This document shows positions 36,601 through 49,390 of a stretch of DNA of 64,000 nucleotides, one piece after another; the first letter of the stretch is position 1; every line of letters starts with the position of its first letter. Below the pieces are notes generated by a model. It was given only the letters and a program-made list of their open reading frames with translations. It had not been told where the DNA came from and did no database searches. The DNA is from Nageia nagi (Eukaryota; Pinophyta). The stretch covers positions 166,408,001-166,472,000 of the forward strand of contig JBITNC010000001.1 in NCBI GenBank assembly GCA_050084985.1, written 5' to 3'. Made by a program: the position numbers and the translations under genes.

Positions 36601-39600
36601 AAAATATTCAAACCTTTCATAAAAATACTTATATTCAATACTAGAAGTTAGAATACCTTTTGATCATGAATAAAGAGGCATGAAGAATTAGAGTATATGT
36701 GTTGATATTATTGCTTTGCTATGATTTTATGAAACTTCTTAATAGTAGTACATATCATGTGATTTCTTTATTTCAATTTCATTCATCTTCATTCTCCATA
36801 ATAAACCTCACATAACTATGATTTGGTTTTGAGGAAGATATCATGGTAAAATGATAGGATACTTGAAGAATGCTTCTCTTAAAGTGTAAATTATGTTTAA
36901 ATTATAAATCATATCAGTCCTACCATGTCTCTAAATAATGATATAATCCAATTCACTAACCTAGTTCTCTCAAAGTATCACTAAGTCTTAATCTTAGTAC
37001 AACAATAGTATCAAAGAAGAAAATTGAGGTTTGAGGCATTTGATGATTTAGTTGAGGTTTGAGGTGTGTGATGATCATAATCTATTTGTGAAACATTACT
37101 TGGATAATAAATTACATTTTATTTAAGTTCTCCTCCAAAGATAGATCTCACTCCTAACAAAATCAATACTCAAATCCTCAAGTTCACTCCAAATCTTCTA
37201 TGCATCCTGATTCACAACCACCAAGTCACTCTAAATATTAGAGAACCCTAATTTCAATGCTTCTCATCATGTAACTAGATGGGACATGTTCCTAAAGTAG
37301 ACTACACCCATCATTGGCTACCATGATTTTTAAGATTCTATGGAGGATTTATGAGGTGGAGTTATTTTGTATGCCCCCAACCCTTATAATCCTAATGGTG
37401 ATAAGGAGGACAACTTATTCACTACACAAAATACAATTTGAATTTACTATTTGGATGGTTTAAACTAAAATATAAATAAATCCTAACTAAATAAATAATA
37501 ATTTATTCAATATATAAATTTGGAAAACATAATAATTAAAAAACCCCCTATTTTTAAAATTTACCATCTTCTCTTTTAATTTATTAAACCCCTCATGGTA
37601 AATCCTTATATAATAAATAATAATCCTTTTTAAAACTTGCCATTTTACTAAAAAAATTAAATCAATTTTTAATACCCCTTAGTAGTTTTATCCCTTAATA
37701 TCATTACCTAGAATTATAGTGATTTAAGAATTTATCAATTTAAACCATTATCTTATGTCATTTAAAATCACCTAAAATGATGACCTAATGGAGGATTTGC
37801 AATGTAAAAAGAATTTTTTTTAATAATTTGTGCAATGGTTCTTTTCATTTAGCACTTCTATAGCCTTTGTGATCATATAAGATCACTAATTTATGTAAAT
37901 GGAATGCATACTTTGATCTTGTGATGATTTTTTAGTGTTCAAAGTTATACACTCGTAAATAATAGTAAAGAAAGTAGCTTACCTATAGAATACTAATAGA
38001 ATATTTTGCACCCCTACCCCCTCCCCTTATAAAATGCTTATCGATATACCAATAGTTTTACTTGATATTAATAATACCCTCTAGTATGCACTCACATGGT
38101 ATTTACCATTTCCTAATAGTGATCCACCATGGAGAACATGAGTTACTATATATTATGAAAGATATCACTCTCTATAACCATATCCCCCATGATCATGATA
38201 AAAGAACTTCAACCTAGTGTACAATATGAGTTAGTGTTAGATATATAATATATCCTCCCATGATCATGATAATATTTTTCTTTAATATGTTGAATCTAGA
38301 CTTTACCCCCATCATCATTTTGTTGATTTTATCATTAGACCATCTCATTTCATAAGTTATGTGAGAAGGAATCATGTACCTTTGCCAATGGTGAACCAAT
38401 AATTTACTATATAGTGTAGGCTAACCTACTCCATCTCACCTCCTTAGTCATGCCATACCATGAGTTCACCACCTTCTTCACATAATTATGTGGATTACTC
38501 ACCTTCTTTTTGTATTATTTTGGAGTCATGACCAACCTTAATCAGTTCATAACCAACCTCAATTATACCCTATTATATATTATATTGTCTATATTAATAA
38601 TAATAATTAATTATTATATTTTATATTATTATTAATTATTATTCTTTTGTACTAAATGCCCTCCATCTCACCTCCTTAGTTATGATAATTTTTTATATTA
38701 ATTATTATTAATTTTTTATATTTTATTGAAATTTTAATTGTAATTTTTTTCTTCGAAATAATCAAAATTGATGTAAATTTTCATACATGATATTATGCAA
38801 AAAGAGGTACAAATTTTGTGTTGTATATTACATCAAATTCAATTAACATCTCAAATTTTTAAAAAGCATACACCTGTCATTTTCATAATAGATGTTTTTA
38901 GGTCAAGGGATTTCAAAACAAGTTTTCTACTAAACTAAATGACATTCTACCTCATCTAACTCAATTTCTAGTTGTTGTATGTGATTTCATAGTATATTTT
39001 TCATTGCTACTCATAAGGTTTTTCATTGTATTACAATAAAGAGTGTTTCTACCCCATTTCTTCCTCATTTTTCATATTTCCATCAAGGTAAGTACATTTC
39101 TTCCATATTTCTAATTTCTCATGAATTATAACTAGATTTGCTAGGGTTTTTCAAATTTATAGGGTTTTATAATGATTATTTTTACTAATATTTTTACAAA
39201 AAAATATTTAAAAAACTAAAAACTTTAGAGAAATAATTAAGAAAACATACCTTGAGTTTGTAAATTGCTTTGATGCCCTGGATTTTAATACTTACAACTT
39301 GAGAAATTTTAAGGTTTTAGTAGGGTTTCTTACAAATTTATAAGAAAACTACAAAAATGTTAAAAAAAAAATATAGGAAATGATACCTTAGATGCCTTAG
39401 CTATGCAAATCCTCACAATGCCCTAGCTATGAAATTCTCACAATACCCTAACTATGCAAATAATCATAGTTTCTAGGCATCACTCCCAAATCACTACTAT
39501 AGTAAATTTTAATTAATCATAGATATTTAAAATTCATATAATATTTTCAAAAATTAAATATAATCCTATTTAAATTTTATTCATTCCTATTTCATTATTA

Positions 39601-39635
39601 TAAAGAAAACACACCTTCACAAAATTAAAAATATA
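36601..39635. other. AT-rich DNA, no gene seen
   Basis: No coding domain or RNA gene is visible. It includes very AT-rich tracts (38,570-38,720). At 36,918-37,020 it resembles the 5' end of the SET-like gene copy at 61,319-61,410, sharing words such as ATAATGATATAA, TCACTAAC and AATAGTATCAAA in the same order, so a fragment of that family may lie here. The rest is unassigned. Confidence 0.4.
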
Positions 39636-39990
39636 ACTTCTCTTTTTTTTTTAGAAAAATGAAAAGAAATTGCAAGTAGGTTTGGATGTTTATTTCTCCC
39701 TTGTTTCTTTGGTTAATAGGAGTAAATGTTGTATTAATAAAAAAAGTAGGAGCTTTAAAAATTCCTCTAAAACTTTATAGAGTTTAGCCACATCTCACTT
39801 ATTTACACTACCAACTACAAAAAGGTAACTAAATTATAGACATTTGATCACATTTCACCTTATTATACCTTGTATAAACTAATATAAAAGCTAGGACATC
39901 TTCTAATTCATTTACAATAAAAGCTACAAAAACTAAACCAACCACCTTTACAAAGCTAATGGAAATACCGATCCATATAATGGTGTTTAT
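39636..39990 (-). other. LINE 3' untranslated region and A-tail
   Basis: On the minus strand the sequence runs GTAGTTGGTAGTGTAAATAA, then ACTTTTTTTATTAATACAAC, and ends in a run of about 11 A (39,653-39,640). Plant LINE 3' ends commonly look like this. No clear target duplication pairs it with the 5' side. Confidence 0.5.
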
Positions 39991-39999
39991 AGAAGGCTA

Positions 40000-42300
40000 C
40001 ACATTGATTTTAGGAGATCCTTTTCTCAAATGAAGGATTATCACTGATTGCCTCAAACACCTAACTATATTCTCCTACAAGTATCATTTCTTTGGAAAGT
40101 ATTATGTTGTGGATTAGCTTGTCTTTGAGGGGCTTTAATATTGTCCATTTCAACTTGGAACCTTTTTGTATTGGGATTGTTATCACTTTACCCAATGGTA
40201 CCTCATTCAACTTATTTTTCTCTTCATATTTTTTGGCTACATTTTGTGATCCTTTTGACTTGATACCCTATTCTAGCTCCTTATTTTTTTCTATCTTTAC
40301 ATCTCCTTGAATCTTGCTCATCATCAAAGGGTTTGATCTTCAAATTATATTTTAGTACCACATTATCCTCTACCTCAAGGATCTTAATGTTTTTTAAATC
40401 CTTACTCATAGGTACACTCAACTTACCAGAAAAGGCCTCCTTATCTACCTACAGTTGTGACTTCTCCTTTGCTCCTATATTTTATTTCTTTGAGATGTCA
40501 AGACATTCTTCTAGCTTACCTTCTCCTTCTATAATATTATAACTTGACACTTGAGTGCTCACATGCTTAAGATTGATATTAACCTTACCCCTATCTTGTA
40601 TCTTACTTACTTGGGAATACTTCATAGCATTCAATCCAGAATTACCCTATTTTTTGCAATGCAATTCCCTAATTTTAAAAATTTTAGGTACCTAGGCTAC
40701 CTCTAGATAAATGATCATGGATGTATTTCCTTTTATATTTGTATTTTCCTTATTGGGATCTAAACTCTCCTTCAAAATTTCTCTTACCAATTTCTTCTTT
40801 CTTTTCCATTGAAGATTTTGCCCCTACTACACTTTAGCCCTTTGCCTTCATAGCTCTAGTTTAGGTTGCTATGCCAACAATTATGTCATCTATACTCATA
40901 ACTTAGGAGGTTATTTTATACATGTTTATTTCTTCTCCCTTTTAATTGAGTTCAACATTGAAGCAACATCATCCTCTTTTAGGCTTAATTTAATCTTCTT
41001 CACTTGGGACTTACACCCCTTCAATTGCTTGAAGCTACATTTGGAAATCGATTGGGTTGGGTTGGTCTTCTTAGCTTCTTTAAACTTTAGTTTCTTATTT
41101 TTATTAGGCATTGGTAGTTCTAATTTACTACTTTTCCCCATCTCCCTAATTCATTTCTATGGATACTTAGCTTTGAACAACTCAGCAATAGGGATATTAT
41201 CCTCATCGTCATCACTATTCCAATCAGAGAACCTTACACCACATGCTTTATCTATAAGACTAGGGACTTGATTATCACTAATGCCCTTATTATTTTCAAA
41301 CACTTACCCTAAACCTGGGGAGTTTTCTATCTAGATCCTTTAGGTAAATAAGGAACATTATAGACTCATGAAGAGGTAGAGCAATAGTATTATGTATTAA
41401 CCTTTCAATGGAGTACTCTATAGAACTACAAATAAAAAAGAAAAATTTCATTCTATCTATAGCTAGGAATTTTAAGTGATTAAGGAAATTGAAATGGTAG
41501 GCATAGGCTACCTTGAATCTACCTTCAAGAGTCACATGCCTCATAAATGCCTTAACTAGTCTCTTTCATGGATTCAAAAGGCATTCATGACTCACACATG
41601 ATTTTAACTTTTTCAACTTGAAATGCTTTTTGAATCTCTTTAAAAATTTATCTCTTTCTTGAAACTTTCTTTTCTTAGCTCTCTCTTGACTTTTATACCC
41701 TCATTTGGCATGTGAATCATTTTAGTGATTGTATCTTGGTAAATAGTGAATTCAATGCCATTGTACATGTAGGTACCTTCATTCCAAGACTTAGCCACTA
41801 GAAATGATAACTACCTATCAAACCCTTTGCATGCTAGAATGAAATATTTAAGTCCCCCCTTTACTATAATATTCCAAATCTCTAAGTCCTATTAGAACTT
41901 TTGTATGGTTACTCAACTCTATTATAATGACTTTGCCACACATATTTGACTGACTAGGTTAACCATGATTGATGCTAATAGTTGAAAAACTACAAAGGAT
42001 TAAGGATCTCTCCTACTTATTATGTAAATAAAATCCATTTTGAAACATCATGAAAATCCTCTCATTCATCAACCACTCCTCAAAATTATGCCCATAAGGG
42101 GAGATGTCACATGACATGAGCAACCTATCCCTTTGAAGCTCTTAGGAAGAGTGCTAAATCTACTCACATGAAAAATTTGATTAATCTCATATGCGATGAG
42201 TTATGCACTAACTAAAATGATAGCTAAATCATCAATTTGACTTGATATTGACCATGGAAAAGAATTCACACCATTCACCTTGTATCATGCATCACCCCAA
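40000..42300 (-). pseudogene. LINE: long C-terminal coding-like extension, unrecognised
   Basis: Minus-strand peptide remains coherent well beyond the zf-RVT domain. It includes a run at 41,544-41,296 (MRHVTLEGRFKVAYAYHFNF, then RLIHNTIALPLHESIMFLIY), a lysine-rich run at 41,141-40,926 (MPNKNKKLKFKEAKKTNPTQ), and frame-shifted acidic peptide to about 40,330 (SGKLSVPMSKDLKNIKILEV). I do not recognise a domain. It could be an ORF2 tail, a third ORF, or captured sequence. The low density of stops in one orientation, next to the LINE and on its strand, is the support. Confidence 0.45.
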
Positions 42301-42559
42301 CATCAAATCATAATTGGATTTGGCTTGGCTTAATTATTATGGAAATTGGTAAGATTGTTACTCTGGGTGATATTATTAATGTTAATATCATCTAGGACCT
42401 TATGGTATTTATCTTTAGTACAAAATTTGATATTTTTGCTAGCTCTTATAATTGCCAATCTAAATACCTTACTTGTTACATTTTATTTACCATCAAATAC
42501 CCTTGAATTTTGTTCTCTCCAAATTTTCCATAGCGTATGAGAGAATAAAAAATTCACAA

Positions 42560-43575
42560 TGATATTTTTTTCCTTATTTTTTGAAGTTGCAGGCCATTAG
42601 AGAATTAAATGTCAAACTAGTTTTGGAAAAGAACTCAAAAAACCAACCAAATCTCTTATCTTATTCCAAACTTATATAGAGTAGGGACAGCGGAAAAAAT
42701 AGATGATTAGTTGATTCTTCATCCTTACAACATAACCAACATCTATTTGGTATACAAAAGCCTTTTTTAGTAAGTTTTGAATTATGTTAAGTTTATTGTG
42801 TATCACTAACCATATGAAAAAAGAAATCTTTGGGATCAATCCCTTTAGCCTAACCTTAGCCCGTAAGATTTTATCCAAATAATCCTTATCATTGTTTAAC
42901 CACTACATTGCATCCTTCAATGTAAATTTTCCATTTCTTGAGATATTCCACTTCACACTATCTTTAACCTAGTCTAGCTCACCTTAAATAGATTAGATTT
43001 CCTTAAGCAAATTCTTGATCATAATATCATGCTTATTTCCCATTAGTTTTCCCCACCAACCTCTAAAATCCCTATTAAAATAGTCTTGTACCCATTCCCC
43101 CTAATTCTTAATGTATTCATATGCTTTCTTTTTGAATTATTTGTATGAAATCAATGGTTTTTCTCTTATCCATGTCTCTTCCCATAAGTAAACCAATTAT
43201 CCAATTCCTACACTCCATCTTGTGTTTTTAAGGATTATAAATCTAACATCCATAAGACCATTTCAAAATGGTGAACCATAAGGAGGATTGATAATTCAAA
43301 GTATATGGTTATCTTGTAGGTATTTATCTAAGCATACCTTAATCCATTCCCTTTCCTCATGAATAGCCATTTTCCAAACTAATTTGCTTCTATGTGCTTG
43401 GTTTAGTACTCTCATTATTCTCAATACTAATCCTCCTCTAATATTTTCTTTACATATTCTATACCATTTAACCAATGAGACTTTTCTTTGATCAAGAGTA
43501 CTATTCCATAGAAATTTTTTGATTTGGCATCTATCTCCTTGGTAGTGGTGATAGGCATTTTGAAAGCACATGCAC
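42560..43575 (-). pseudogene. LINE ORF2: post-RT region and zf-RVT zinc-binding domain
   Basis: The run 43,571-43,296 gives KKFLWNSTLDQRKVSLVKWY, RICKENIRGGLVLRIM and the NQAHRSKLVWKM block. The run 42,878-42,672 gives PKISFFIWLVIHNKLNIIQN and GYVVRMKNQLIIYFFRCPYS, the zf-RVT domain with one of its cysteines replaced (GYVV for CxLC). A WKIWREQN motif follows at about 42,540-42,510. These are standard for plant LINE ORF2. Confidence 0.85.
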
Positions 43576-43599
43576 TATACATAGGAATACTACTAAGGG

Positions 43600-44700
43600 T
43601 GGTCTTGTTCTATAGCAACCTAGCTACATAAGTGAGTAGATTACCCTTCCAACCTACAATTTTCTTATCAATATTGTCAAGAACATCAGCCCAAAACTTT
43701 GCTTTTATCCTTCCCATAAATAGAGACAATCTTAAGTATTTTGTAGGAAGTTCCCTAATTTTATCGGCAAATATTTTGACAATTATTGTTTTTGTTTTTT
43801 AACACTTGAAAAAGGCATAAATAACTCTATTTTTTGTATATTGATCATCTAGTGTGATGCTTTCTTATAAACTCTTAGGATCTTTTTTAAATTCCTTGAT
43901 TCCTTCTCATAGGCTTGCTCTATTAGAATTGTATCATCAACAAATTGATGGTGTGTTATTGATGTACTCAATCTTGTTGGTTTACAACCTATAAGAATAC
44001 CTTCCTATTATTTATACTTTAAATTTCTTCCTAGAGCTTCTACTATTATGATAAATAAGTAAGAAGAGATTGGGTCTCCCATCTGAAGCCCTCTTTTTGG
44101 GCTAAAATAACCTACAGGTTCTCCATTAACTAGGAATGAGAACTTAGGGGGAGAAATACATTCCTTAATCTAATCTCTTCATTTAGAATCAAATATAAAC
44201 TTGTCCAATAATTTATCAAGAAAAAACCAATTAACCCTATCATAAGATTTCTCCATATCCAACTTAATCCATGTTATTTCCTCCTCCTTGACTTTTATAG
44301 AGTATAGCAGTTCATGCAAATGGATAATGCCATCAATAATTTATCTTCCATTGACAAATCTATTCTATTTTTTTGAAATTATACTAGGGAGCATACCTTT
44401 CAATTTATCTTCCAAGATTTTCCTTATAATATTATAAAGAACATTGCATAGACTTATAGGTATATAGTCCTTTAGTTCTTTGGTATTAGATACTTTTGGG
44501 ATGAGTGAAATAAAAGTAGAGTTCCAAGATTTTAAGATCTTACATTTTTTAAAGAAATATACAACTAATTCTACCAATTCATTTTCAATGATGTCCCAAA
44601 TATCTTGGAAAAATCCTATAGGGAATCCATCTGGCCCTAGGGACTTGTCTCTCTATATTAAGAATAGGGCATTTCTCACTTCTTCTTTAGATGTTTTTGC
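43600..44700 (-). pseudogene. LINE ORF2: reverse transcriptase
   Basis: In order: GPDGFPIGFFQDIWDIIENE, LVVYFFKKCKILKSWNSTF, LIPKVSNTKELKDYIPISLC, NVLYNIIRKILEDKLKGMLP, then KLDMEKSYDRVNW, LVNGEPVGYFSPKRGLQMGD with PISSYLF, and the catalytic loop FVDDTILIEQ (usually FADD). The FVDD loop keeps both aspartates. The frame is interrupted by stops and shifts near 44,360-44,100. Clearly a non-LTR RT of the plant L1 clade. Confidence 0.9.
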
Positions 44701-45309
44701 TATCAATTTTTTTATTAACTTCTTGATTTAAAATCCATGGGATGTGCTATAAAATATTTCAAATAGCTCCTTTGTTCAAGTTTTGGACCTTACTAAGTAA
44801 AGTTTTGTGTAAATTGGTTACTTCCTCTTTGATATCACTCTCATCCTTTGTCATACATCCATTCATTTTCTTCAGCTCAGTTATCTTATTGTAGCCTCTT
44901 CTTTGAAATGTCATGGTTATGAAGAAAGTTGTGTTTCTATCTCCATACTTGAGCTAATAGATCCTTGATTTTTTCCTCCAATGCATCTCCTCTTATGTTA
45001 TAATATGTAAAAATATGCCATAACCTCTTTTTCTTTTCTATATAACTCTATATTCCTCCCATTACTAAGAATAATATGCTCTATTAAATCCATTTCCTCT
45101 TCAATTACTCTTTTTCTCTCTTCTATATTTCCATACACTTCCCTATTCCATTTTTAATTTTACCTTTAATATAGTTTAATTTTTGATGCATTCTAAACAT
45201 GTTTGTTCCTTTAATACTCTAATTTCACCAATTTTTAAGGTTTTCTTTGAACTTTGGATGGGTCATCCATATAAATTTGAATCAAAATAGGGCCTTATTT
45301 TTTTTCCTT

Positions 45310-46030
45310 GGCTCCATATTTTATTTTAAAGGGTAATGCTCAAAAGAAAATGTTGATAGAGAAGTGAGGTCAAAATTTTGATACTTATTTAACCAATTTG
45401 CAAAGAAAACCATCTTATCTAACCTTCTTTGGATGAAATTTTTCCCAATCCTTCTATTAGAAGTGGTATATTTGTGACCCTTAAAAGATAGATTAATAAG
45501 CTTTTCATCATTGAGAAATTCTGTTAAATTTATCATTCCTCATGTTAGATTGACTTGTCCTCAATATTTATCTTAGAGGTTTAAGGGAGAGTTGAAATCT
45601 CCACAAATAAGCCACAGTTCATCACCAAAACTTCATTTATACCTCTTAAAGAAATTCCATAATCTTTTCCTTTCATTGAGCACATTAGGAGCATATATAT
45701 TTGACAAAATAAAGGAGAACTTACTTTGGATACATTCCACTATAACTATAATGCATCATCTTGAATCATAGAAAAGTCTTTAAATATTAATAGATTTTGG
45801 GTTCCACATAATAGCAAGTCCTTTTGCTATCCCCATTACATTGATAGTTTTTAGACCTAAATTTCTCCATCTTTTATTCTTGAAGATGTCCCACTAAAAA
45901 TATTTAACTTTAGTTTCTTAAAAAAATAGGATATTTGGTTTATGTGATCTACATAAGTCCCTCACAACTTTTTGTTTGCAAGATAAGTTGGAGTGCTATA
46001 TATTCCATGAGATGATTAGCATTTTGGCTT
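45310..46030 (-). pseudogene. LINE ORF2: AP-type endonuclease
   Basis: The minus-strand frame shows the endonuclease motifs in order: ISWNI near the start, ETKVK (usually ETKL), NIYAPN, WLICGDFNSPLN (the GDFN motif), GHKYTTSNRR, IQRRLDKMVFFANW and finally SFEHYPL in place of SDHxPL. This enzyme nicks target DNA to start target-primed reverse transcription. The catalytic SDH is changed to FEH and there are several stops, so it is inactive. Confidence 0.85.
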
Positions 46031-46429
46031 TCTACTAATGGATTTACCACCTAAACCCTAATTGGGAGTGCTAGCTTCTTGTATTTTGAAGTTTCCTCCT
46101 CTTCTCAAATATTTATCACACTTTGTTTTTCTTCTTGTGCTCACTCAAGGTTTGAAATTTAAGATAGCATTTTCTTTAATTTCCTATGTCCATTTTTTTC
46201 CTTTACCCTACTTTATCTCTGTGGATGGCTGGGAACTTAGGCTTGCATCATTGGGGTCCTCTTCTATCAACTTAGAACCATTATATTGAAATTCATTATC
46301 ATCATTTATCTCCCCTTCTTAAGTATCCTCTTCTACTACATTCTATTGTATTTCAAAATTTTGGGAAGGTATCTCATATTCAAACTATTTTAGGCCTTTT
46401 TTCATCATGGTTGTGCATGAGGGACTTTT

Positions 46430-47270
46430 AACTAGGGTCTCTTGAATGTGAGTAGAACCATAGGTATTCCCCTTATCTACCTTAGGATCTTTCATAGCTA
46501 ACTAAGTTAAATTTCTCCCCCATTGCTCATAGGTCTCCATACTCTCTCTCTTTCCTAGGGTTTTTTATTTTTCTCTTTGTAGTCTTTATCCACATGGCCT
46601 AGTTTCATACAAATATTGTATATGTTTTCCTCTTCCTTTTAGTTCAAAGGGAAATGGGAAGCTAAGTGACCAATTTATATGCACCATATATATATAAAGG
46701 GAATTTTCTCATAGTCCAACATTTGTGTCCATTCCCCTAGCTTAGTACAAATCTTAATATCTGCAAGTAAGGGTTATTGGACATTCATTTTAACATAGAT
46801 TCTTTTCATAAGTACATTCTCATTTGTCTCAAAATTATCATCTATTTTGAAAAATTCCTTAATGGAGTCCCCTATAAGTTGCACTATTTTCAAGCTCCAA
46901 AAATGTTGTATCAAACTAAAGAGTCCCACCCATACATGTATTGTTATGATACTTTCCATTAACAGGTTGAAGCCATCATACCATCTCTTAGTAAAAAGGC
47001 CCAAGTTAACTAGAAAATATGGCCTATCATCTAGCACATATGATAGATCATTTTTTGATTCAAAATACATTGCAAAAAAACCTTTTACAAAAGTGTAGAA
47101 TCTTACCTCACCTTCCAAGTCCCATTTTTTTTCTTCCCATTCCTTCAAAGCTAAAAAACCTAGCCATTGACTGGCAAATTTTCCAACCATGCATTTTTCA
47201 TCTCATTGAGATTCTCATCCACTAGGTCATCATCCACATTCACAACTAGGGTGATTTTAGCTTTTTAATA
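46430..47270 (-). pseudogene. LINE ORF1 (DUF4283-like domain and zinc knuckle)
   Basis: The open run 47,190-46,774 gives MVGKFASQWLGFLALKEWEE, then FYTFVKGFFAMYFESKNDLS and VLDDRPYFLVNLGLFTKRW, then IHVWVGLFSLIQHFW and LIGDSIKEFFKIDDN. This is the pattern of the DUF4283 domain that opens plant LINE ORF1 proteins (FxFxxxDxxxVLxxxPWxxxxxxLxLxxW, then VWVRxxxLP, then IGxxIG). After a stop the sequence continues DYEKIPFIYIWCI and ICMKLGHVDKDY, a decayed CCHC region. ORF1 proteins bind element RNA. Stops make it a pseudogene. Confidence 0.8.
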
Positions 47271-47394
47271 GCTAGTTAGTTCAAGATCCCTCCATCCCTC
47301 TAACCTCCAAGTCCCTTTTCTCTACCCACATCTACTTTCCTACCTCCTTTCTTCCTTTTCTAACATACAAACTATGATGTACACAAAAAAAATT

Positions 47395-48213
47395 AAAATC
47401 ACATGAATTGATATTATTAAATAATAATAATGTTATTATTTAACTAAATATTTTGGTCTACTAATATCTATTTTTTAAAAATTGTAAAGAGGGTTAGTGA
47501 CATGGCTTATATCATTATGTTTAGGTATGGGAGGACTATTGTATCACTAAATTCAGATGTTCAAATGCCACTACCTCAGCATCAAGTGGTTGTTATGAGT
47601 GATGTGTCATCTAATTTAGAATATTTTCTTGTATGAGTTTGTAGGAGGGCAAGGAGTGATATGTCATTTAATTTAGATCCTGAGATCTTTCCTACATAAA
47701 CATCCCATGAGGAGGATTGATATTTCATCCAATGAGGATGAGGTAATTTAAATGTTATTATGTATGATATAGAAATTTAATATCATTTAAATTCTCACTT
47801 TTAGGATATTATATGCAATATTTAACTTAATCTTATGGCTAATGTTGCAAGACCAAAATATACAAAGGATCGATAACTCATTCTCACCTTTAGCATATGA
47901 TGATGGTAGTGAGGTACTTAGCATCAAATGTTGAATTGATTTTAGAATTATTATATACTAAATTAAGTAAAATAAAACTAAATAAAATTAATATAAAGAT
48001 CCATAAAATGAAGCCAAAATAATGTAGATCCATCAAATGAATTCAAAATAATATAGACAAGAATAATACTTCATAAGTGATTTCATCAATTATCATTAGA
48101 TACATATTCTAGTGAAAATGAGAATCCAATTGATCTACTAGAGGAGGATGTTTATGATTTAGGTTTGATGCACATGTCATAAAAAATATTACTTAAATAT
48201 TAGCATACAGATG
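47395..48213 (+). pseudogene. SET-like gene copy 1, first part (5' region, exons 1-2, start of exon 3)
   Basis: Start codon at 47,517 in the context ATCATTATGTTTAGGTATGG, matching ATCATTATGTCAAGGCATGG of copy 2 on the other strand. Exon 1 encodes MPLPQHQVVVMSDVSSNLEY and related SDVSSN-type repeat words. A GT splice site after GATGAG (about 47,740) and a short second exon (QRIDNSFSPLAYDDGSE, about 47,868-47,914) correspond to copy 2. Exon 3 begins near 48,090 and is cut by gypsy element P at 48,214. Stops are present. The gene resumes at 54,227. Confidence 0.6.
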
Positions 48214-48615
48214 TGTTAGGATCCCACATCCTAACATTTTAGTGTTAGTATTAGTATTTTATTAAATTATCAACCTATATTATAATATTATGATTGTAAG
48301 GGTGGGGACCAATTTTGCATTACTATTAGGGTTAGGGTTAGTTTAATATAAATAGATAAAAGTGGGTGGAGAAAGGCATATTAAACATTATTTTTTGTCT
48401 TTGGATTTGTAAGGAGGTAGCCCCTTGAAGTGGCCTATGATTCTATTAATATTCAGTAAAATCCTATCTTTATTTGCTTATTGATGCTATTTTGTGTTCT
48501 ATTTACTAGTGCATGCTTTATTATTTACAATAGATAGTTATCATTTTCTTGTTTTAAATCAATATTCATTTCATTTCTACAATATTTCCCTTTTCATATT
48601 TGTAGCATCATAACA
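48214..48615 (+). repeat. P 5' LTR
   Basis: This 402-bp LTR starts TGTTAGGATCCCACATCCTA and ends CATCATAACA. The right copy at 53,824-54,226 is 403 bp. A hand count gives about 40 differences, so near 90 percent identity. It includes AATATAAATAGATA (48,339 region) as a possible TATA element. Confidence 0.95.
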
Positions 48616-48617
48616 TC

Positions 48618-48629
48618 TGGTATCAGAGC
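48618..48629 (+). promoter_or_regulatory. P primer binding site (initiator tRNA-Met)
   Basis: TGGTATCAGAGC lies two bases after the LTR and is the exact complement of the 3' end of plant initiator methionine tRNA. It is the best preserved primer site in the window and fixes the direction of element P. Confidence 0.95.
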
Positions 48630-49390
48630 TCTTTCTAGGGCCATTCTATTGTAGGAAAATAAAATAAAAAATTCTTAGAGGTCTAGGCTAGAAACCTTAT
48701 ACCAAGGGGTTTTAAAATATTTAGGAGGATCTATCATTTTTATTTAAGCATAATTTCTCATAAAGTTATGTGTGAAGTGAGGTGTAAAAAAATATGCACC
48801 AATACCCAAGCCTTAGATAGAACCTTACATAGAATTTGACTCCACGTATCAAAAGGTATATCAAAGACTATCTAGGCTATAAATGTAAACTAGGTAGAAA
48901 GCTGTGTCAACCATTTGTAAACTGTAGTGCACTTACAAGTGCCATTGGAAAGTTACTTGTCATAAAAGCCATCTCCATAGCCTCTTTCCTTGTGAAAGTT
49001 GGATAGGAGGGGTGTTTAGGCAAGCCTACAGAGAAGATAATCCTTACCTTAGAATCATTCCTTCACACAAAAAACCTTGATTTGGTAAGTAGAATGTACG
49101 ATAGGAAATTTTTTAGAGCTACCAAAAATAGCAATTCAAAGGTAGCAAAAACTTTAGAGCAAAATAACTAAAAATCTGTACCATTTCAATAATTTTTAAC
49201 AAAAGCAAATAGACCCACAGATGTAAAAAAAAGGTCCCAAGGTCTAAAAATCATCATTGAAAGACCTAGCCCATTATGATTGTCTTTTTGAGCTGATCAT
49301 TTTGATATATTACACCCATATGTTTTTTTGGGTACTTTCTAAAAATACTAATTTTAAAAAAATCAACTTTAGAAATAGCATTTTTCAGCA
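48630..49390 (+). other. P leader, non-coding
   Basis: This lies between the primer site and the gag start. No gene or clear repeat is seen in it; it is the untranslated leader by position. Confidence 0.6.

Larger units (their letters stand above)
39636..47300 (-). mobile_element. L1-type LINE, near full length
   Basis: The parts of a plant LINE follow one another on the minus strand: ORF1 (47.27-46.43 kb), endonuclease (46.03-45.31 kb), reverse transcriptase (44.7-43.6 kb), zf-RVT domain (about 43.57-42.6 kb), a long unassigned coding-like tail (about 42.3-40.0 kb), and a 3' end in a short A-tract (T-run near 39,640-39,653 on the plus strand). At about 7.7 kb it is slightly longer than many plant L1 elements, owing to the tail. 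No target duplication was established. The 5' end abuts the first SET-like copy near 47,390. Confidence 0.85.

Noticed and set aside
48318-48340. TTAGGG-like words (ATTAGGGTTAGGGTTAG), suggesting a telomere remnant
   Set aside because: They occur at the same place in both LTRs of element P and number only two or three units, so they are part of the LTR.
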